From assembly GCA_948474755.1 (NCBI GenBank), contig CAOLHI010001485.1, forward strand, positions 372,001 to 436,000: 64,000 nt of DNA. Direction: 5' to 3'. This document shows, piece after piece, positions 11,105 to 26,000 of this stretch (position 1 is the stretch's first letter; every line of letters begins with the position of its first letter). The position numbers and the translations under genes are program-made. The notes below the pieces were generated by a model. It ran no database searches. It was not told the origin of the DNA and saw only the letters and a list, made by a program, of their open reading frames with translations. Source of the DNA: Ctenosaura bakeri. Lineage: Eukaryota > Chordata > Lepidosauria > Squamata > Iguanidae.

Positions 11105-11214
11105 TTACTCCTGGGCCTCCTTACGAGCCAGTTTGTAAACCTCTGTTGGTCCATCCACGTGGGTGATAGTGGTAGTAAGCTGAAGTTCTTCTCCACTGTT
11201 AACTCCAAGATCAC
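11105..11214 (-). CDS. WLS: WLS coding exon 12 with stop
   Basis: 110 nt encode the cytosolic tail: [20 protein letters not shown], then [15 protein letters not shown] and TAA at 11107-11105. Acceptor TTCAG. The C-terminal KEAQE retrieval signal is present. Confidence 0.95.
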
Positions 11215-14200
11215 CTGAAAACATAACGCTAAATCTTAGATGAAAATGCAGCCTTAGTGTAGAGATAGGGAGAATAAGTTTCAGGGAAAAAAATCAGTTC
11301 TGAAGAAGTAGAAGAAACTGAAGTTTCTTAAAGTTGGGAAAAAAATTAAATTAAATACCCAATTAGATAGGTAGGGCTCTCCAAAAGGTAACTTCCTGCA
11401 CTGGAACAGGATCTGGTAAATAGAGCACAACCGTAACTGATTGATCCACTCAGTCTAGTGCCCTCTCCCCAGTGAAAACACTATTATCCCAAGTCAGCAC
11501 AGCCACTAATCAAGCTACCTAGGGATTATGTGAAGGATAGACCAAAATGTCTAAGGGGGACACGAGACTGAGGAATACTGTGATGAGAGTATACACACAA
11601 TCCAAACAGATGACTTCAACAAACTTGCTCAAGCTCAAGACAATATATCAAAGTATGACAGATGGGGAATATCACTGCATGACTAGAATGAGAACTAGAC
11701 AAATACATTCCCCATGCTCCACCATAGCCATGCTGCTAGGTCCTCGTAGTATAGGTCTCCTCCAGTATACTCAGACAAAGAAAGCATTAATTGTTACAGT
11801 CCCATGCTCAATACAATAAGGCCTGTAATCACAGGTGTCTCCTAAACATAGAGAAGCCCCACATATCTAATTATTGGTTATTGAACTCCAACCATGTCAC
11901 AGCTGTATCAAATATCACCTCACCATTTGACTGATCTTCCCCATAGTTTTTGTGTGAAGGAGCATACAGGAACATCAGCGCAAAGACATAAAGATTCCAC
12001 ATCCCATAAATTCCTGTGAAAAAGGCACTGTTCACTTGAACGGTGAATTCACCCCATTTCCAATGGCCTTCAGTCACCTAGCCAGGAAGAAGAGTATGGC
12101 ATAAAGAAGTATGAAAAACATGTTGATGGAATAAGCAGAAAAAATACAAGAAAGCAAGAGTCCAAACTTGACCTCAGATAAATAGGTCTTTTCACACAAG
12201 AAACCGTACAACCTATGTTTCTAATCCCCATTCTGGCATTCATAGCTTTATTGGTTGTACATGCTTCCTTAGTGATATAAAGACAAACACAGCAGTCACA
12301 ATAAATGTTCAGCAGAAGAAAAACTCTTAAATGCCATCCTCCTCACTCCCACCCCAGTCTTGCTACTTATAATGCTAAAAACCATGAAGGGCATACCATT
12401 ATTTTCCTTTGGGTTGGGAGGACGAGAAGTGAAGGGAAAACCCTTATATTTTTTGTTGATCCCAACAAATCATTAGTGAGGCACCAGACCACAATATCAC
12501 ACACACCATCATGTAGCAACAACGGAAGAAATTCCTCATCAAGCTATTTTAAGGGTACTCACCTGACTGACAATGAAGAATATTACTGTCATAGCAGCAC
12601 AAGCTAAGGTGATCAGCATCAAGAACTTGAATCTGAAAATTAGCCCCTAAGAGGAGAAAAGCAGAGTAAGTTGGGAAAACACAAACAAGAAGCATGTTGC
12701 AAATACTTCAAGCCAGAAGCTCTGTTATAAGACTGTTAGGAACTGATAACAAAAAACAAAAAAACAAAACAAAAAAAAGCAATATCTTCTACCTCCCATT
12801 TAACAGTTTTCAGTTATAGCTTGTGTCAACAAGTCTCATCTATACAAACAGCAGGTCTTGGAGTAAAAGGTAGAAAAACACAAGACTGTGGCAGGGAACC
12901 ATTTTATTTCTCTTTCCCAAACCTATTTTAAAATAAAGGTGAAACAAATCCAAAAGAGAAGGAGAGTAACTCTAGAACTAACAGCCCCTGTGTCAACATC
13001 TGTGTCCTCTTCCACAGAGACAAGACAATCACACACTTTCCACTCAGTTGTGTTATAAGACAGCAGCCTTCAGCGTCCAGCTAATGTCTTCCACAAAGGA
13101 GACACCAGTGGCTAACCCATCTGCAGCTGCCTTCAGAATTCTTTGTATTTACTAAAGAAAAAACAAGACTCCCCTTCTCAAATACATTTTAAGATACTGC
13201 ATGAAACCTGCATGAAACCTGCACCCACCCTCTCAGTGGTCATAGCAGCATCTATCCTATCCTAAAGGAAAAGCTTATAAAATCCCTGAAAGGAATCGCA
13301 TTAACATCCCTGGACTTTCTGGGAGAGATCCATCCTTCCACTGATTCTGGGTTAGCCAGGTAGCTTGGGGATGGCCCTGCCTTCTAAGCATGGAAGATCT
13401 CTCACCTCATAATGAAGCCTTCGAGCTTTGGACATTGCTGGCAGGCTGGATTGTTTGCCACTGATATTTCTGAACACTTGAAACACCATAAAACACAGCA
13501 ACAAGAAATAGAGACAGAGGCAGATTCCAGCAACAATAATAAATGCCATCTAAGCACTGAAGTTAAGGGAGCCATTATTACAGTAAACAGAGATAAAGAC
13601 AGTAATAAGTAATTCATTTGACTTTGCTCATCATCACTGGATAGCTCAAGTGATCGACAACATTTAAATAAACCCCTCCCATCATTTTATCAGCGTCACC
13701 TTCCCAGAGTTAAAAGGCTTTGGGGGCAGGTTCAGCAAGTCACTGAGAGAAAACCAATCATGGCTTCTAATCTCCTTTCCTTTGCTGTACCACAAAAAGC
13801 AAAACAAAGGTCCCACTGAAGTGAAAGGCAAAGGATACAGCCAGTTCTGTACCGACATCTGTAGCCCAGATACTATAGAAAGGATTTTTTAATTGTACTC
13901 CTCTGAAAATGGAAGAGAATCAACAGAGCAAATTATATACAGCCAAATAAGGCAGAAGTTCCCATTGCAATCTGCAAGGGCTTCCCTTGCAATCTCTTGA
14001 TGGACTTTAAGCAAGGGAAGCTACTTGAAAACTGTTCCACTCAATGCAGTGTTACAATGTTCTACCTATAATTTACAGTCAAAATACAATTTTATTCTAT
14101 TTTAACCTGGCTGAATAATGCTTCAAAGGGTCCTTTCGACCTAAAAGCAGCTACGCCCTTTTTCAATTTATAGTAATACAGTTGGTGATATCTACATCTA

Positions 14201-17200
14201 CAGGGAAGAGAAAACAAGATCAGTCTCTTTCAGTTCTGCTGACAGACATGATTGCATTGGATCTTGGTTCATACCTGTTTCTGTTTCTATGAGGACACTA
14301 TGGGAGGAACCAAATGCTACCAAACACCAGAAAGTAACCAAACATGGCAGCAGCCTACCCCTCTCTCCCACAGCACATTAAAGTCAGAATGTGACAAGAG
14401 AGATCTTACAGGGAAAACCCCTTTTAAAATACAACACAAAGTTTTTTATGAACTGTGAGTTACAGTAAAAAAATAAATATCCTAACTTTTCCAAGCTCTG
14501 GATGTAATTGTGTTTTGTGTTTTCTTGCCCTCACTCCATGTTGCTGGCTGATGGGCCTGCAGAGCAAAGCATGTTAAACATGATGTCCTGACACTATCTC
14601 AAGCATTTTATTACCAGATACTAAGGCAGAGAGGGAGCGAGCTGTAGATGTGGCACCCTTACATTTGACAGTAGCCACATGTATGGAAGCAGCCAGTTCT
14701 CCCTTATATAGTGTTCACTGGAAACCCTGTGCCCTCAGCTTCCAAAGCCATGTTATAACATATGACTTCAGCCAAAATAGAGAAAGTATTTAGCAATCTG
14801 TTTGTCAATCTTACTGAACTTTAAAAACTTTATTGAACTTTAAAAACACTACTTCTCTCTTTTAAGGAAGAGTTGATGATTTTAAATCCAATAGCAGCTG
14901 TTAACAGTAGAAAAGAAACCATTTGGTGCCAACATTGAAAAATAAAGGATGCTATGATTCTGTAATCAAGGTGTCAGAAAGTGATTACAAAGACCTAAAC
15001 ACAGTGCCATGCTACCCCCATACTGCTGCTGCAATGGAACTTCCCTTCTTTTTCCTTTACACTTACAAAAACGACTCTGGAGCGTTTCTCAGCTATACAG
15101 AGCAGGTTTTAGGGGTCCATGGCAGTCTGGAGTTGGAAGGGGTGATTGCCAGCAGACATCTACCATTGGATATTGACTGATAAAGGCAAGAGGCTTGTCA
15201 GACGGGATTGCTGGGCACATGTAGAATCCCCTTTGCCAAAGTGCTACTGTATTTAATATAAAATAGCCCCAATATTTTCCTATTATTGTAAGTGACATAA
15301 TTTTCTTCTAAAAAGCCTTAAACTAAAACCAATCACCATTAAAATTACAGAAACATTTATAAAAAGGAAGTGCTTCAAGTTACCTCTCACACATATCAAA
15401 GACAAAAAGGCAGAAAGATCCTACAGCTATTGGTCCAACTTGTTTCCAGTAAGCTGAGAAGTGATTTCGTTCATTCTGATCCTAAAAATTTAAAAAAAAA
15501 TGAAGCAGATATCAAGATATTAGCAAATATGTGATGAAACAGAAAAATAAAATTATATTATTTCACATATACAATGAAAGAGCCAATAAAGCAAGCAGTA
15601 CAAGGCAGAATCGGTATTAGTGAAACATATTCACATTGAAATAAAAAAAATAAAATTCCAGTGGTAGTTCCTTGACACCTGAATATTTATCAGGGCAGTA
15701 AAATAAATGTAAAATGTAAGATTTTAATAAACAATTAAATCTGAACATAAAAGGACCCCTCATCCAGAAATTAAAAATTATTTTATACCAGCTGTAGACA
15801 ATCATATTTTATCTAATATGATGAAGTCTCAAACCCAGTTGTCTTACTAAACACATAGGCACTTTCTTTCAAATCTAGTTCTATGAGTGAAATATGAACT
15901 AGTAATCCCCACACAGTACTTCAGAAACTAGCTGCTTATGTACTTTAGCAGAGATGGAAATCACGTGGCCCTCAAGCAAATCATGTTGATGGATGGCAAC
16001 TCTCATCTACTTAGTCAGCACAGCTAATGGTGAAGGATGGGGAGAGCTGTAACCCAACATGTGGACTGCCAGCAGTTGCCCATCCTTGCAATTCAGATTG
16101 AAAGCAAATTCTACAATAAATTCCCTAAGGCTAATAAAATGTGTTTCTGAGGAACCAGAAAAACCTTGCTCAAATAACATTATGTCAATATATTTGGTAT
16201 GATTGCACCTACCATCATATGCTCTCCACAAAAGATGATCCAAAAGGAGAGAAGCATAGCATAAAAGATTCCTTGGCGAATGTCTCCAAAGAGTAACATC
16301 CATGTCCAGTCAAATCCAATAGAAAACCATTCTACTGGGATGTTTATGAAGGTCATAGAGATCCCAAGAGCGAAAATAACTCTAGAAAAGGAGTAACATT
16401 TTCAGCTTCTTCCTTTCAGGTAAATGACCACTGCAAAAACTCAAGGCATTACTAAGGGACAAAGACATCTGCTGTTCCTAACTGAATTAAAATCTCAAAT
16501 TGACTGTCAGTCCAATTTACACTTGTTTCTCTCCAAGAACTCTTATGCAAAATTAATTTTAAGGTTAGTCAGCAAGGTCTACTTTAAAAGGAGACTACCT
16601 ACTTAGGACTGCATGCAACCAGTCCATGTCCTCTGAGCTGATCTGTTCTAAGTCTACTGCACTGCGAACTCCCCACAGATGGGATCATCAGACAGGATCT
16701 TCTGAATTTTTGCAATGCCTTAGGGATGGAGGTAGGAAAAATGTGGCCTATCGAGTACCTGTGGCTCCCAACGGCATTTTTGAACCCACCCAAGAGTCTC
16801 CAGATCCCAACTCCAAACTGGGCAGGGGCGTAGTTTTCTATTTTGCTTCCCCAAAGGCCAATAGTTCCCCAAATTGCCCTGTAGGGTGATACCAGCCATT
16901 TTACTTTGCTTGGGATCCTTTTTGATCTTCTCTCATTAGAGGATTAGGAGATTAGGCAGGCTCTTTTCTCCCAAACAAAGCTATACTCCAAAATGTCACT
17001 TACTGTCTAAAAAACATCTAGCCATCAGAATTCAGAGAGAAGGAACTCTAAGAACTGACTGGAAATAAGGTCTGTCTTGGCTCAAAACAAGTGAGGAATA
17101 GTATTAAAATGAATCCAAGCACCATAAAATAAAAGTTACTCCCACAATTCAGAGAAGTCGGGGAGGCAAAAATAGGCAGGATGGCTCTTCAGTATCCAAG

Positions 17201-20011
17201 CAGGGTTCTTTAGTACAACTTCCCAGCCTTGGCATCTGCCCAGCCTTACCTCAGGGAAGGGAATAGAGAACCTATGCCTACACCCAAATGTTATGGGATA
17301 ACAACTCCCACTACATTTTACCATGGTCATGCTGGCTGGAATTGATCCAAGATGGAATCCAACCATATCTGGAGATTTCAGTTTCTTTATATTTGCTTTA
17401 GGAGTTCTTGAAAAAGGCTGCTACTAGCTCAACACACTTCAGCCCAAATTTAGGAACCAAAACCTCAATAGACAGGACATACCTTTACTAAACATCCAGA
17501 TATTTTACAGAAGGCTAACTTCTCTGACTAAAATGGGTGTAAAAATGAACCATATACAAGCTAATTGAAACTACTGGATAGCCACTTACTGCCATCCTAA
17601 CACCTGTGAAGTGCAACAATTCTTTCTCCCTGTTTTTAAACACATATTGAATTTCATGGATTTTGAAGTCTACAAAACAGCATTAACTATCTTTGCTCAC
17701 TTTTCCAGGAGTACAGGTGGCCGTGTCATCATTGTGATCCGTCTCCAGTACCAAATCATGATGATGAAGATACTAGGTGTAAGGAAGGTCTTCATTGCAA
17801 ACCACACCTTTGTAAACCCTCCATTTTGGTGGATACCCTAAAGGTGAGAGCACGGCTTAATGTTTTATTTATTCATGTTCCAAATATAAAAACTATCGTA
17901 TTATTCACACCACCTTTTTAACAACCCAACAAGGTTTAAATAACAAATACATTGGGAGGAGGAGGAAAAATTCCCTAGAGAAACAAATTGCAATGTATGA
18001 AGAAAGTTCTTTAAGGAGCGACTTCACCATGAAAGTATCTTAATACAAAGAGATTTTCATTTACAGTGGCCTCTCTGCTTTTGCAAGGGTTCAGAATGGA
18101 AAAACCATGAATAACTGCCCCATGCCTCCAAGATTCTCCTCCTATGACCTTCCAGGGCTCCCCCCTCCCATTCCCTTGCCTTTTGCTTCAGTCTGAGTTC
18201 TCAGCACTGGGACCAGAGGCAAGGGAATGGCGGGGGGGAGAAAAAGACCAGAAATGAAGTGAATGTATACTTACTACTAGACGGATATCTTTTATTTCAC
18301 CAATTCCCACATTGATGCCTTTCTTCTCATTCACAGGGAGACGAATGTTGATAAGATAATATTTATGAGCAACCGTTCCAATCTCCATGAATGGCAGTAC
18401 ATCACAATCATAAAACTTGCCTTCATGCTCTGGAGTCTATTGGAACATCAAGGAGTAGAAAGTCATAGCAACTGACTTCAATTTGCAAGTTCAAAATTGC
18501 CTTACATTAAAAAAGAAAACCTTTACATTTTCCAAAAGGGAAGAATATTTTTCCTTTATCTTTCATTATCTCTCTATGCTAAACTAAACAAGCAAAAACA
18601 GTTATCTCAGCAATAGGACACAAAGAACATAAAAGAGAAATAATACATAACAAATGAAGTCAATGTTTTCTCTTCTGTATTCTATGTTTCATACATGGGG
18701 AAACCTTTACTCTTTTGCTCAACTTGGTACAATTATTATGAGGAAAATATCCTTGCAATTCTCCTAAGGGAAGAGAAGCCAAGAACATCTAGGAGAATAC
18801 CATGTAGTGAAAATCCACAGCTCCCCTAGAAGAGGAGTCTAGGATGATGGGTGCTTCTAATTGCAAGAACACAATGCTAGAGTAGCGCAATAGCTTTTTG
18901 AGGTTTCTGCAATTGCTTTGAATCTAGCAGCAGAAAACTACACATTTCACAAACATCAAAGAGCAGAGAAACTCTTCATAGCTTATGGATTAAAGGTAAA
19001 AGATTTCAGAGACAAGTCTTCCTGGTATGGCTTCTATTTCTGTACTCATAACCCCTGTAAGCCACAGCTAACTGAGGCTAGAGAGCTGTTACTGAAAAGT
19101 CCAACCCTAGTCTTCTAGAAATATTATGACCTTTAGCAAAACTAGCACAGAGAATATGTCCCCTTTTATGAGCTGAAAAAACACCTTGATCCCAAAAGAA
19201 CTCCTGCCTCTACCTGACATTTCCCCAGCTCTCATGCTATGAAACTCAAACAGGTTTTCTCCAAACATCCAGCCCATGTTCTTGCATGAACCATTGTGGT
19301 ATGTTCAGAAGCAAATGGTACATAACATAACCTCTTTATTATGACCAAAATATTTTTTTAAAAAATGCTGACAATGTTAAATAAGAACAAGAAACCTACT
19401 TTTGGAGCTCCAAAAGTACATTTAGCTTCCGGGTCTCTGTTGCATGTGCCATTTCTTCCCAAGGGCCACTCATGACATCGCGATATGCCAAAGACACATC
19501 CAGAGTAACTTCTGCATTCTCTTCTGCAGGAAGAAAGCATCACATTTGTTAAAGAAAGAACTGGGGAAAGTCTGAAAAACAGCACAACAACTTAAAAATA
19601 GCTGCTTTGCATGATACCAGAGAGCCACATATATATATTCATTGAAACATCAATGTATAACCTGTTGATGAATGAAGCTTATTCCTGATCGTGTGCACCA
19701 TTCAGTTAGACATAAGCTGTTTCCCCACAAAGGCCTTAAGCCTTTAGAAGTATTTTATTGCTACAACTTTTCTAAATATCCTACTGACTCAAGTATTTTA
19801 TTGGCAGAAGGAGGACTATAACAAGTTAAATCTTTCAGACTTCATATTCAGAGTTGTCAACAGCTACAAATTTCCTCCTCTTCCCACTGTAAAGCAAGAA
19901 GAACATTTTTTGATCAGACTTTCTGTGTTCTTGATTCAGATTCAAACCTGGACAGCATATGTAATAATATATCCCCTGGCCCCCAATTCTTCAGCTCTGT
20001 CTGTCTGTCCG

Positions 20012-20072
<61 letters not shown>

Positions 20073-23000
20073 TACAAGAGTCCCAAAGTGCAAATGCTTC
20101 ATGTGCAAGATCCACCCGTGCCTGGTTTAAAATGATGTCCCTGGCCTTTTCATACAAAACCACAAATACCACTTCCACTGGACATAAATATAACTCTTCT
20201 GCAAGACCCAACTTTGTAACACCTTATCAGAGAGGTCCTACAAGCAGCAGCTTATTGAGGTTTTAGCTGCAGGTGTCAGTGCTATGGGCTGCTGAGGACA
20301 ACCACTCCTATGGGTTTTAATGTGTATTTCTAGCTTGAGTAAGATGACATCTTTGAAGTTCTACTGGTTACTGGTTTTAAAGTTATAATTTTATTTGAAT
20401 TACGTGGAGGGATGCTCATCGAGAGTGCTGGGAACAGGCGTGGAAGGATTTCGTGGTTTAGACCTGCTATTTATATCATACTTGGAGGTGTTTCTTTTCT
20501 TGCACAGTACAACCATGTTCTTTAGCTTCTCCCATTTTCAGTATACACAACTTGCATCTTCCAGATTTAAAACGCGAGTTCCAAAGCTGAAGGTCACTAT
20601 TTGTTTATGTATCTGGCAAACTATGTAAGTTTTAAAATATATACTTAGAATCCACTTAAAGTGGCTAAGAAATAAGGTACTAAAACATAACTGACAATGC
20701 AGTTTGAAGTCAAGACCAACATAATCTGATTTCTGCAAATGCTTAAAAGTGGCAACCCTAGAGGTAAATACAGAAGCTTTCGTTTCCCTTGGGCAAAAAT
20801 CCCAAACTCAGAACACAAAACTCATGTCTTTTCTCCACAGATTTTTGGAAGAGAGGGAAACTGTGTAACACAAATCTCTTTTTGCCCAAAATATAGAAAC
20901 AGTTATGGGTCTGAAATGTTATTTGTTTGGACTCCAGCTCCCAGAATCCCTTATTGGGGGAATCAGTTTCCAAGCCTTGGTTACTAGCTTGGTGGAGGCT
21001 TTTAGTCTTATGAAATGCTCTCCAGTGGATAAACATGCACCTGATTATTTTAGAGCGGGCTTTAAGGACTGGACAGTCCAGCCTTCTTTTAGATGAATGA
21101 CTCTTTAGATATTGTGCTCTTTTTATTACAGTGGGCCCTCTACTTTCAAGGGGTCAGCACTTGCAGAATTGATCATTCCTGGGTTATTTATTTTAAAAAA
21201 CTTACTCTATTTACCCTTGCCACAGATAAAATATATTCTCTCTAGTAATTTCTAGGTTCTCCAGCATGATTCTATGCTCCACCTCTGCTGGAAGTGAATA
21301 AGAGATTAGTGCTGGAGGACCTAAAGATTCCTCCAGAGATCACTTCTTTGAACATGGCTATGTCCTCCAGCATGACTCTATGACCCACTTCTGCTGGAAG
21401 CTGACCACTGAAACACATTGGAGGGCCTAGAAATTCCTACAGAAGTGTTCTCAGTTTTCTTTTTCTTTTTTTCTTTTAATAGCATTTGTGATTTTTATTT
21501 TTGTTTTTTCTCACATTCACAGGGGTCTTGCTCCCCTAACCCCCACGAAAGTAGAGGGCTCACTGTATACAATGTTTATTGTTATACTTACGATGTTTCT
21601 ATTGGGATTTTGTCACTTGACCTAGTTACAATTCACACTTCATTGTTTAAAAAAATTTACCTTGTAGAGAGCTTGCCTCAAAAATGAGTAAAATATGCAT
21701 AGGCCCCTGCCAAAGCAGCTCTTTACAAAGGCAGAGGAGGGCTGTTTTATGATAAACCCACCAACTCCACTTGGAAATTAGATCCTTTCTTAAATCAATG
21801 GACTGAGAGTAAAATAACGGAGCTCAGTTTCTAACTTAAGGATCACTGAGACTCAACCCTAACTCAAACTTATGCTCTCCTATTGCAAATATTTAATACT
21901 GATGTCTAGAGACAAGGCTACATCATGGTGGCAAAAAGGCCTAGAATTAAGGGCAAGGAAGTATTTATCTTTCACAACCATGCAGTATTAAGACATATCC
22001 TCCAGTCTCCAGAGAAGGAAATAAAAAGATTGATGAAACAAAGAGAAGAGATTACTGCAAAGGTTTTTTGAGACATGCTTCCCCCCAACAATTACAGCTC
22101 TTTGTTGCAGTTTTTTACACTAGCTGTGTTTTTATCTATGAAATCTTGGCTCTGAATTTAACTAATACTTCACAACTCGCTCACTCACACCTTGCAAATT
22201 AGATTAAGGACTCACATATACCTCCAATTTCAAAGGCCTTTGTTCACACCACAATGATCTAAAAATAGAAAAGCTGTTCAACACACAGGCAGCACTTCAG
22301 CTGCTTTAAATAAATATGAGAGCAAAAAATGGACTTAAATGCTTCAGTCTAAACTGTAGCCCAGTTCAGATGTCCAGCAAGTATATAGTCAAGTTTTCTG
22401 GATATACCACTGTTTCCTGATGTTAAAAATTCAGGACATATAGAAAAGATGATGGAAAACGGGACAAAACTCCTGAACTTTTATATAAATCCTAATCCTC
22501 TTACACAAGAATGAAGAGGCTATAGTTCTCTAAGTGTTGCTGGCCTCAGCTTCCATCAGCCCCAATCAAAGCTGATGGAAGTCGTGGTCTAAAACATCTG
22601 AGGGAGCCACCAATTCTTCAGCTCTTCTCTGAGGATTCTGTTAACCCTCTAATAAAAGCAACAGCTGGCTGATTCCTCTTTGTTATGGCACCTATCTTGA
22701 TTTGTGAGTTTGTTGATATCTTCCTTAAACTCCAGTACCCTGGAACTATATAAGTATTCAGGTGAGGCATGATCAAAACAGAGTAGAGTGGTACCATTAC
22801 TTGCCATCTGTGTACTGTAGTTTTGTGGAGAAAACTATATGCTATATGGATTAAGGGTTGTCAAGTCCTTATTCCGCCTGCTGTTGATTTTAAGCAGTGT
22901 GTGATGCACACAGAGGTTTGCATTATACATCATGTGACCTTACCAATTTTCCTTCATGCTTATTGGCTTGATCCTATCTCTTTTCCTAAGTGCAGGACAT

Positions 23001-26000
23001 AAAAACAACACTGCTCAGTGAAAGCTAAATTTCATTCTGGCTATTCTTGTGAAGGTTCCACAATATTTGGGTTATGTCATCCTCATTTAAAAGTAACCCA
23101 GGAACCCATCTTATTTCCAGAGAGACAGAGGGTTTTTGAGCACCAGGCATGGATGTTCAGAGTACCTGGAGCTTGCAGTCTGGACAAGAGCTGTAAGAGT
23201 TTCTATGCCCATATCCTGTTTATTTGAAGTGATAGAATGACCTTGGGATTCCGCTCATAGCCTGGACAAGTTACTTTTTTCAACTACAACTCCCAGCATT
23301 TCTCAACCTGCCTGGAGATTCTTTGGTCTGTAGCCCAGAAAATGTAATGCATATGGAGAATAGAGCAAGCCTGTTTTCTGCTACTCCACAGATTAGGACA
23401 TGGAGCAATGGCTTCAAACTTCAGGAAAAGAGATTCCATCTAAACATTAGGAAAAATTTCCTGGCAGTAAGTGAGGTTTGATAGTGGAACGCACTTCCCT
23501 GGTGGTGGAATCTTCTTCTTTGGAGGCTTTTAAATAAAGGCTGGGTAGACATCTGTCAGGAATGCTTTGATGGTATACTCCTGTATGGCAGCGGGTTGGA
23601 CTTAATGGCTTTGTCATTTCTTCCAACTCTATGATTCCATAATGCTCCCAAATTCTAATTAAGCCTACGTTCCTCAGAGAAGTACAGCAGAAGTTATTAA
23701 AAAATAAGAATATTAAAAAACAGAGGAAGATTGCTGGAGTTCTAACTCATTGAGAGAAATAAGCTTACTTACAAAACCCTTGAGTACACTTCCTTGTTTC
23801 AGTGAGCCTTTTGTGTGGCTCCACATAAGAGATTTCTTTCCACTGCAATCGAGATTCTCTCTTACTCTCTCCCGCGTTCCACCCCCTTCAATTCTCCTTC
23901 ACCACAGTCCCATCTAGTCAAATGTCAGGTTACCACATACAAACATTCTCTTTCAGAACTGCATCCATCGCCTGGATGACTAAGCTCTTTCAACAGCTGT
24001 GTTATTGCTGGAAGACCGTCAACGTTATTCACAGAGTATTTGTTTCATGCGGCTTGTTGTCATTTCAGAGACTTGCTGCTGCATCAGTACAGAATCTCAG
24101 ATACATTTAGAAAAAGAAAAACATCACTTAGGAAGTTGCACAAAATATTCACAACCATTCACTATTTAAAAGTAAATGAAGAGCTACCTACTTCAGGAAG
24201 ACACCAAGAAATGTATTTAACCTGTTTGTCGAATACCACTTAATTAAAACAAAGAACCATCATAAGCCAATGGCCAGGCATCAAGGAGGAGTCTTCTAGT
24301 ACCATCCACTAAAAAAGAATTTGGAACAGTTTTTTAAAAAAATACAGCTCCCAGAATCCTCCAGCCAGCATGGCACTGGTTGGATCCTCCTACTCTTATT
24401 GGATGAAATTCTTTCATACCAGTGCTTACAGATCAGAAGCATTCCTTCAGATTTTACCACTGCCTGAGGTAAAGCACAGACTTTTCAGCAGGGCCTTGCC
24501 TTTGGAAGTCTCTTTCCTGATACTGATAATGATGATGCCCTTTCAGCACCAGTTGATGCCCTTTCCATTCTCCCAAGCTTCCTTAAATTGCTCTATCAAA
24601 AAGATATTTTAATCTTTTAAGCTACTGTGACTATATTATTACTGCATTCTATGATGTTGACTGCTTCTTCTGCTCTTGTATTGGCCTTTTAGAACTGCTG
24701 GCCCTATCCAGAGTATGCCTGTTCAATCAATGAATTTGCCTATGTGTTGATGATTTCTAATTCAGCAACTGACTCAACAGATGTACTGCAGCTGAAACTA
24801 GCAACTGGATTTAGACCTCTGTGACCATGATTTTAAATGAATGTTTTCTTGGTTTTACTATAGCTTGGTGGGAGCATTGTGTTGCTGAAAATGTGATATA
24901 GAAATAATAGATTTATTTTTAATATGGTTGGTAGCAGAGATAATGCTAGAGGCACTTAGGATGAAGGAAAGGAATTGCTCACTCCCACACTTCAGGCTTC
25001 AAATCAACATAAATACACTGCCCAACCAACAGTTTTTCTTCATGTCAATCTATCAACAAGCACAGAGATAATTTATTCACGCATGTAAATACTAAATTAA
25101 TTAATTTTGTTCACAGCAATAACTGAATTAACTACAAAAATATTTAGTCACTGGAAAGACCTAATTTCCATAAGCATGCATAACAAATGCATCCTTCAGA
25201 AAGAAAAGCGCAGCACCCTTCAAGGTCGCTAAAAACATCAGCCTCCAAGATGTGCTTCAGAGCATCACAATCAATCTGCTTTATCTTGAAGGGGAAAGAA
25301 AACCACTGCAAAGATCTTTTGTAGGCATCCTGCCAAGATCGGAGTATTCTTCCACTGCTAGAAAACCTTTCTGCTTTTTAACTGAAAAATTTATAAGAAC
25401 TCAATAGCATTATCGCCTAGATCTTGGGTTTTTGCACTATGCATAGTAAACAAAGAAATAGTAATTAAACTGTGGTGAAATGGTGACTTAAGCCTCCCAT
25501 TATCTTCACTCGATGATTCAAGCAGCTAAGGGATACTAGCCAAAGGAAGCGACTAGACTGAGTCAAACAAATGAGTCACTATGGCCATTTTTATTCCACT
25601 GGAGTCCCCTGATCCAAGCATTCTATATAAGCCTGCACGCTCTCTCTGTGAATTCTAATGTCAAACACCAAAATAATTCCACCCACAAGGAAACTACAGC
25701 GAAAAAAGAACAGCTGCACATATTTTGGGTCTAGGTTTCTGATTGTATATGGTCTCTCCCAGAACAAAAAAGGGAGATCATTATTGAAAATGAGATAAAG
25801 TACTGAAATATTAACTTAAGGATACTGAGAAACTGGAATGTAGACTATAGGAACCCAAATGGATTCAAATAACATGTTGTACATTGTAGACAAGGAATGG
25901 GAAATGCATGGCCCTCTAGATACTGCTGGACCGCAATTCCCCTCTGCTCTGGCCAACAGAATTAATAACATGAGATTGTGGGAGTTAAAATCCATCAAAA

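Larger units (their letters stand above)
11215..19399 (-). other. WLS: WLS introns 3-11
   Basis: The introns between exons 3 and 12 range from about 0.5 to 1.8 kb. They hold few identifiable repeats: a MITE fragment at 18064, a weak hAT-like foldback near 15955-16085 and hAT-like arm fragments near 17270-17350. No other gene is seen. Confidence 0.7.

Noticed and set aside
19910..20266. ORF with a run of FLS residues
   Set aside because: It translates the CTTT microsatellite.
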